A stretch of DNA of 64,000 nucleotides from Baaleninema simplex PCC 7105 (GTDB taxonomy: Bacteria > Cyanobacteriota > Cyanobacteriia > Cyanobacteriales > Geitlerinemataceae), in the NCBI RefSeq assembly GCF_000332355.1, contig NZ_KB235957.1, positions 125,818 through 189,817 on the forward strand, in the 5' to 3' direction. The notes under the pieces are model-generated. The model worked only from the letters and a program-made list of their open reading frames with translations, searched no databases and was not told the origin of the DNA. Below are positions 59,938 to 64,000 of this stretch, piece after piece. The position numbers and the translations under genes were made by a program. Position 1 is the first letter of the stretch; every line of letters begins with the position of its first letter.

Positions 59938-61959
59938 CTACTGGCTGCTCACTGTAAAAGCGGGGCTGGCAGCGACTTCTTGGAATTGAATCGTGTCTTC
60001 GCGGGGATCGGCGTAAGTTACCCGGAGGTCGAGCCGTTCGCCGAGTTGCACGGCTCGGGGAAAACGCCACACGAACTCGATGCCGATTTCTTCGAGGAGA
60101 ATCACGCCTAAATTTTCGTCTTCGCGAATCCATCGCAACACCAGAGCTTGCCAGGTTTCGTCCGTGCGGCGGCGCAGATACTCGATCGCCCAATATCGCG
60201 AGGTTTGACGCTCGACCAAAACCGCTTCTTTGACCGAGGACATAATACTCGCCATCATCTGCTGGACTTGCTCGGCTGAAAACGGTTGGGCCTCTCCTCG
60301 CAGGTGGGCTTTAAGCTGGAAGTGCGTCAACAAATCCGTATACCGCCGAATCGGAGAGGTGACTTGCGTGTAAGTGTCGAGACCGAGACTGGCGTGGCGG
60401 TTGGGTAGAATACTCGTTTCGCTGCGAGGCATACATTGACGGATGGCACAAAAACGCACCGGCCCCGCTGGCAGTTGCAAGAGTTCCTCTTCTGAAGGCA
60501 GTTCCGGTTGAGGTTGGTGGCGGAAGGGAATGACGACGTTGTGGGTTTGGGCGTAATGAGCAGCGACTTCCCCCGCTAAAATCATCATTTCCGCGACCAA
60601 ATTGCGAGAGGGGGAGTTGTCGAGAACCTCGATCGTCACCTCTTCTCCTTTGACCTTAATGGACGCTTCGGGTAGATGAATAGAAATCGACCCCCGCGTT
60701 TGTCGCCATGTCTGACGTTTTCGCGCCCACCCAGCCAGGTCGGAAATTTCCGGTTCGGCTCGCAACCCCAGTTGCAGCATCTCGTCTACGTCGTCGTAGG
60801 TGAGGCGATAAGTCGGTTTGACCCAACTTGGATGAATGCTATATTCGCTCACTTGCCCGGTTTCTTCGAGAACGACGCTGAAGCTGAGGGCGCAACAGGT
60901 TTGTCCTTGGTTCAAACTCATCGGCCCCGTTGCCAGTTCTGTCGGCAGCATGGGGGTCATACCCGTCGGCAGATAAACTGTAGTGCAGCGTCGTCGAGCT
61001 TCTAAGTCCAGTTCGTCGCCGGGTGTCAGCCAGCGGGTGGGATCGGCGATGTGAATCCACAGACGCTGTCGGCCGTCCTCGAGATATTCTAGACTCAGTC
61101 CGTCGTCGATTTCTTGGGTGCTGGTATCGTCGATGGTATAGATTTTTAGGTGGGTCAGATCGAGTCGGTTCGGCTCGGAATCTGGGGGCGGAGAAGTCAG
61201 ACAGCGTTGCGCCACGTCGAGAACCTTGTTCGAGAAGTGCGTGGGAATCTGGGTACGTCGGAGGAAGAGATTTTCGTGGGGACTCCACAAACCCAAATCC
61301 ACTAAAAGCTGAAAGGCCGATTGTGGCGTTTCGGAGCGATCGAGGGCTTCGAGAATTTCTTTGGCGGCGGCGCGAGAGGGGGTTTCGTTTCCGAGGGCAG
61401 CTAAGCGTTCGAGGGCGTCGATGCGGTTGCGATCGCTCTGACTCCATTCGACCGAGTCTCCAGACAGGGCTTGGTTAACGCGATCGAGAAAGTCTTGCCA
61501 CTCTTGCTGGCGTTGGGCTTCTGCCTCGATTTGGTGTTTGAGATCGGCCACTTGCGAAGCGGGTCTTGGCTCGTAGCGATCGCCTTTTTGTTTGAAATAA
61601 ATTTTATCGTCCGACAGCAAACAGTGGGCGGCGTACTGTTGAGCCGGAGTCTCATCGTTAAAGAGCAGTTGCGCGAGTCCGCTGGGGTCGATCGACTCTC
61701 CGTCTTCGGAGAGAAACTCCCAAGCGACTTCCAAACTCGAGGGATCGAAGTAAGTCTGCGCTTCCTCGAGTAGCGGCTCTAACTCTGAAGGGTTAAAGAC
61801 TTGACTGTTGAGGTGAAACGTAATTTGTTTGGGTGATAGACTCCGAGACTGGCCTCGATCGTCGAATGCCACCCAGTTTTTCTTCCCTTCTGGACGGTCT
61901 AGCACCCCGAGGCGGCGCTCGCCGTGCAGTCGAAATTCTACGAGATTTCCCTTCTCCAC
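59938..61959 (-). CDS. RNase II/RNB-family exoribonuclease
   Basis: The 673-residue protein has an N-terminal small beta-barrel region (VEFRLHGERRLGVLDRPEG), a helical middle and the RNB catalytic domain from about residue 265. That domain contains IYTIDDTSTQEIDDGLSLEYLEDG (catalytic Asp cluster), WIHIADPTRWL, MLPTELATGPMSLNQGQTCCALSF and YTQVTSPIRRYTDLLTHFQL, and a C-terminal S1-like barrel follows. It degrades RNA 3' to 5'. Cyanobacteria usually carry this gene downstream of rpmG-rpsR, as here. The length fits RNase II rather than the longer RNase R. Confidence 0.92.
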   Translation of the reverse strand: MEKGNLVEFRLHGERRLGVLDRPEGKKNWVAFDDRGQSRSLSPKQITFHLNSQVFNPSELEPLLEEAQTYFDPSSLEVAWEFLSEDGESIDPSGLAQLLFNDETPAQQYAAHCLLSDDKIYFKQKGDRYEPRPASQVADLKHQIEAEAQRQQEWQDFLDRVNQALSGDSVEWSQSDRNRIDALERLAALGNETPSRAAAKEILEALDRSETPQSAFQLLVDLGLWSPHENLFLRRTQIPTHFSNKVLDVAQRCLTSPPPDSEPNRLDLTHLKIYTIDDTSTQEIDDGLSLEYLEDGRQRLWIHIADPTRWLTPGDELDLEARRRCTTVYLPTGMTPMLPTELATGPMSLNQGQTCCALSFSVVLEETGQVSEYSIHPSWVKPTYRLTYDDVDEMLQLGLRAEPEISDLAGWARKRQTWRQTRGSISIHLPEASIKVKGEEVTIEVLDNSPSRNLVAEMMILAGEVAAHYAQTHNVVIPFRHQPQPELPSEEELLQLPAGPVRFCAIRQCMPRSETSILPNRHASLGLDTYTQVTSPIRRYTDLLTHFQLKAHLRGEAQPFSAEQVQQMMASIMSSVKEAVLVERQTSRYWAIEYLRRRTDETWQALVLRWIREDENLGVILLEEIGIEFVWRFPRAVQLGERLDLRVTYADPREDTIQFQEVAASPAFTVSSQ

Positions 61960-62043
61960 CAGCCTACCAATTCCACGTTTGCGTCGTTATCCCGCCGCTA
62001 GCCGTCGATCTCGTACCGACAGCTAACGCACGACAAAAAAACA

Positions 62044-62262
62044 TTACCCTTCTTTATTCAAGAACGGCAACAGTGCCACTATTCTAGCGCGTTTGATGGC
62101 TTTGGTCAGGTCGCGCTGTTGGCGAGCCGTCAAACCCGTAATGCGGCGAGGCAGGATTTTTCCCCGTTCGGTGATAAATTTTCTGAGCAGATCGACATCT
62201 TTGTAGTCGATGGGATCTCCCGGTTTGATGGGAGATACGCGACGACGGTAAAACGTAGCCAT
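62044..62262 (-). CDS. rpsR: 30S ribosomal protein S18
   Basis: The 72-residue protein is nearly identical to the family: [67 protein letters not shown]. It binds 16S rRNA in the platform with S6. It lies 84 bp downstream of rpmG on the same strand and upstream of the RNB gene. Confidence 0.97.
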   Translation of the reverse strand: MATFYRRRVSPIKPGDPIDYKDVDLLRKFITERGKILPRRITGLTARQQRDLTKAIKRARIVALLPFLNKEG

Positions 62263-62346
62263 GGAATGCTTTACTCCTAAACAATTGAAGGTTGGGGTTT
62301 AGCAGCCGAGAGGCGTTGAAAGCGTCTCGGGACTATGAAATTGACA

Positions 62347-62535
62347 CTATTTGGTTTCTTTGTGAACCGTGTGCGTGTTGCAGTGGGGGCAGAACTTCTT
62401 CAGTTCCATGCGCCCCGTGGTATTGCGACGGTTTTTCTGGGTCGTGTAGCGAGACACGCCCTTCGATCGCTTGTTGGTATTGGTACGACACTCGGTACAT
62501 TCGAGGGTCACGACAATGCGGACGCCCTTAGCCAT
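62347..62535 (-). CDS. rpmG: 50S ribosomal protein L33
   Basis: The 62-residue protein reads [40 protein letters not shown] and [17 protein letters not shown]. Both CxxC pairs (CTEC and CPHC) are present, so this is the zinc-binding C+ form. It is the first gene of the rpmG-rpsR pair. Confidence 0.97.
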   Translation of the reverse strand: MAKGVRIVVTLECTECRTNTNKRSKGVSRYTTQKNRRNTTGRMELKKFCPHCNTHTVHKETK

Positions 62536-62579
62536 AATCGTCTCGTGTTTCTTCTGTGAACAAATTCAGACGCGATCGT

Positions 62580-63116
62580 CTATTGTTTCATATTTTGCCG
62601 GATTAGGGCAACCCATTTTTTGGCTTTTACATCCAAGGAGTAGCCCCGTCGGGTGGCGACGACGCGAGTATTGGCGATGCGATCGTGTAAGGCGGAGGGA
62701 TCGAGGGGATCGAACCAGGCAATACCGAGATCGATACTGAGGGGAACCAGTCCCAACAGATAAAAGGCATTGCGCGACGCTAAGCTAAAAAAGCCCGAAA
62801 TCGCCCAAAACGCAAACAGTCCCGCCATTCCTTCTCGTTTGGCGAGTTCTACGAGACCGGGGGTGCGCTTGTAGCGGTTATCGACCACGCGCATATCGAA
62901 CGCCCAGCGACCGGGACTCTGTCCGTAGTTAGAGGATGCCACCACTACGCGCATCGCGAGCCAGGCCAGGGCAAAACTGACAAACTGCGCGAAACCATTG
63001 GGGCCGCCGAGCATCGCGCAGAGAAACCAGGCGATCGCGCTATCGAGCGCAAAGGCGCAACCTCGACGCCACAGGGGAACTCGCGGCACGCGGTCGTAAA
63101 TCGGATCGTTGTCCAT
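62580..63116 (-). CDS. RDD-family membrane protein
   Basis: In this 178-residue protein the family-defining Arg-Asp-Asp pattern is modified (FALDSAIAWFL in the first helix). It has about three to four hydrophobic helices (LDSAIAWFLCAM, FVSFALAWLAMRVVVAS, GLFAFWAISGFF) and the conserved SPGRWAFDMRVVD segment. RDD proteins are poorly characterised, some proposed as ion transporters. It sits just upstream of rpmG on the same strand. Confidence 0.8.
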   Translation of the reverse strand: MDNDPIYDRVPRVPLWRRGCAFALDSAIAWFLCAMLGGPNGFAQFVSFALAWLAMRVVVASSNYGQSPGRWAFDMRVVDNRYKRTPGLVELAKREGMAGLFAFWAISGFFSLASRNAFYLLGLVPLSIDLGIAWFDPLDPSALHDRIANTRVVATRRGYSLDVKAKKWVALIRQNMKQ

Positions 63117-63207
63117 CTAAAATGCGGGAAGGGGACTCCCGTTATATCCGACAGGATTAGCGGGAGGGGAATTCCCGCCAACAAACGAACTGCCCGACAG
63201 GGCATCC

Positions 63208-64000
63208 TTATTTCGAGAATCTGTATTCATAGCCGTCTGATTTTTGAACAGTCGTCAGATATTTCGGATGAACGTCAAAAGGTTTAACCCCAGCGTTCAG
63301 TCGAAAGGAAGGGCGAAACCGAATAGCAATCCGCCCCGTGTAATTTCCGGCGAATTTTCCTTGAGGAATTGTCGCCTTGACTATATCGCCGGTTTGGAAA
63401 CCTTGAAAAGATTTAGCTTTCGGGGCAACAGCCCTCGGAAAACCGTATCGATCGGGACGACATCGTTGCCGAACCCCGTGACCTTTGGCTGCAACGAGTA
63501 AAGGTTTCTCGATCGCGACATCTAATCGATCGGGAGTCGATTTCCCGACACAAGCAGCATCGAACCAGTGAGTTTTCGGCAAACCCAATCGAGTCCGATT
63601 AAACTTAGTCTGTCCGCCCGTTCCCACCTCAACGGTCAATCCAGTTTCTTTCAACTGTTGGTACAGCTTCCAGCGAGTTGCGTTGACTGCTGCCGCATCT
63701 TTTAACGGCGCTTTTGCCTGTTTCAAAATACGGTCGAGAACGGTCGGTTTGCCCGATAGAAACTTGCGAATATCTCGGTTTCCCTTAGCTTGGTTGCAAG
63801 TATGACAAGCCAGCGTTAGGTTAGAAACTCGGTCGCTCCCTCCCTGGGATTTGGGATGAATATGTTCGACCTCTAACGGCAGGTTCTCAGCACCGCAGTA
63901 GCGGTGCGACCCCGCGCCGTCGCACGGCGCTAGGGAACGCGCACCAAGAGAGGCGCACTTTCGACCCCACTTTTCTAACAAGAACTCGCGCACTTCATAG
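63208..64000 (-). CDS. iscB: IscB-type RNA-guided HNH/RuvC nuclease (N-terminus outside window)
   Basis: The frame is open to the window edge, so only the C-terminal ~263 residues are seen. They contain [16 protein letters not shown], then a 17-residue insertion, then [41 protein letters not shown], the IscB HNH domain with its His/Asn/His residues and zinc-binding Cys. RuvC-III ([17 protein letters not shown]) and the C-terminal domain ([28 protein letters not shown]) follow. IscB is the ancestor of Cas9 and uses an omega RNA encoded upstream, here outside the window. The insertion splits the first Cys pair (normally CAYC), which may impair the HNH fold. Confidence 0.88.
   Translation of the reverse strand, partial: YEVREFLLEKWGRKCASLGARSLAPCDGAGSHRYCGAENLPLEVEHIHPKSQGGSDRVSNLTLACHTCNQAKGNRDIRKFLSGKPTVLDRILKQAKAPLKDAAAVNATRWKLYQQLKETGLTVEVGTGGQTKFNRTRLGLPKTHWFDAACVGKSTPDRLDVAIEKPLLVAAKGHGVRQRCRPDRYGFPRAVAPKAKSFQGFQTGDIVKATIPQGKFAGNYTGRIAIRFRPSFRLNAGVKPFDVHPKYLTTVQKSDGYEYRFSK
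63901..63951. repeat. palindromic element copy C, in frame in iscB
   Basis: The 51-bp insert runs from GCGGTGCGACCCCGCGCC to GCGCACCAAGAGA with a GCGCCGT-CGC-ACGGCGC hairpin core. It adds exactly 17 codons to iscB. Both ends match copy B in tnpB; the core matches copy A. Confidence 0.9.

Overview
The window reads as chromosomal DNA of a cyanobacterium, probably filamentous. The GCGATCGC (HIP1) octamer recurs throughout. Gene content is cyanobacterial: a KaiB-domain protein next to pilT, DUF2949, rpmG-rpsR followed by an RNase II-family gene, a PurT-type purine enzyme, a TrkA-N potassium channel, and a canonical NtcA promoter in front of cyanase. Heptameric GGGGAAC-type repeats and many small palindromic repeats sit in the spacers.

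Layout. 1-3.4 kb: truncated CHASE4 sensor, lone CoxE-like VWA protein, nanE-like epimerase. 3.5-6.7 kb: a defence-like block with a small Bell-like protein, a NACHT NTPase with a multi-span membrane tail, and a HigBA toxin-antitoxin pair. The small protein's C-terminus and the NACHT's N-terminus carry the same short motif, the layout of bacterial NLR/amyloid-signalling pairs. 6.9-17.9 kb: FocA/NirC transporter, NtcA-driven cynS, DUF1622 protein, RND efflux pump, mnmG, secreted-type nuclease with lamin-tail domain, methyltransferase. 18.3-23.6 kb: an AT-rich island with a BacA-type prephenate decarboxylase, DUF2000, SUMF1-fold protein, molybdopterin oxidoreductase, methyltransferase and AraC regulator, which looks like a small uncharacterised biosynthetic operon. 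23.9-30.4 kb: membrane protein, rsmI, tRNA-Pro(CGG), IS200/IS605 debris, and a PLP dehydratase destroyed by a tnpB element.

30.5-38.1 kb: MscS channel, TPR protein, retropepsin-like protease, acetamidase, Crp/Fnr regulator, membrane GGDEF protein, and hcp with an FNR/HcpR-type site. 38.2-42.2 kb: a mobile-element graveyard with three MITEs of one family, an IS5-family element carrying an ISL3-like MITE, a tnpB 3' remnant and a truncated PKHD hydroxylase. 42.2-47.3 kb: cobalamin-riboswitch-controlled TonB-dependent receptor, an orphan ABC ATPase and a TonB protein, together a B12-uptake locus lacking permease and binding-protein genes in this window. 47.7-56.3 kb: gltA, YdcF-like protein, kaiB-like/pilT operon, wecB, K+ channel, methyltransferase, purT. 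56.3-64 kb: complete IS200/IS605 tnpB element, unknown 150-aa protein, decayed lipase, GGDEF protein, RNase II, rpsR, rpmG, RDD protein, and an RNA-guided HNH nuclease (IscB) running off the window.

Three observations stand out: the NACHT/effector pair with a shared motif; the BacA-type operon; and one palindromic element inserted in all three RNA-guided nuclease genes (two tnpB, one iscB), in frame in two of them.
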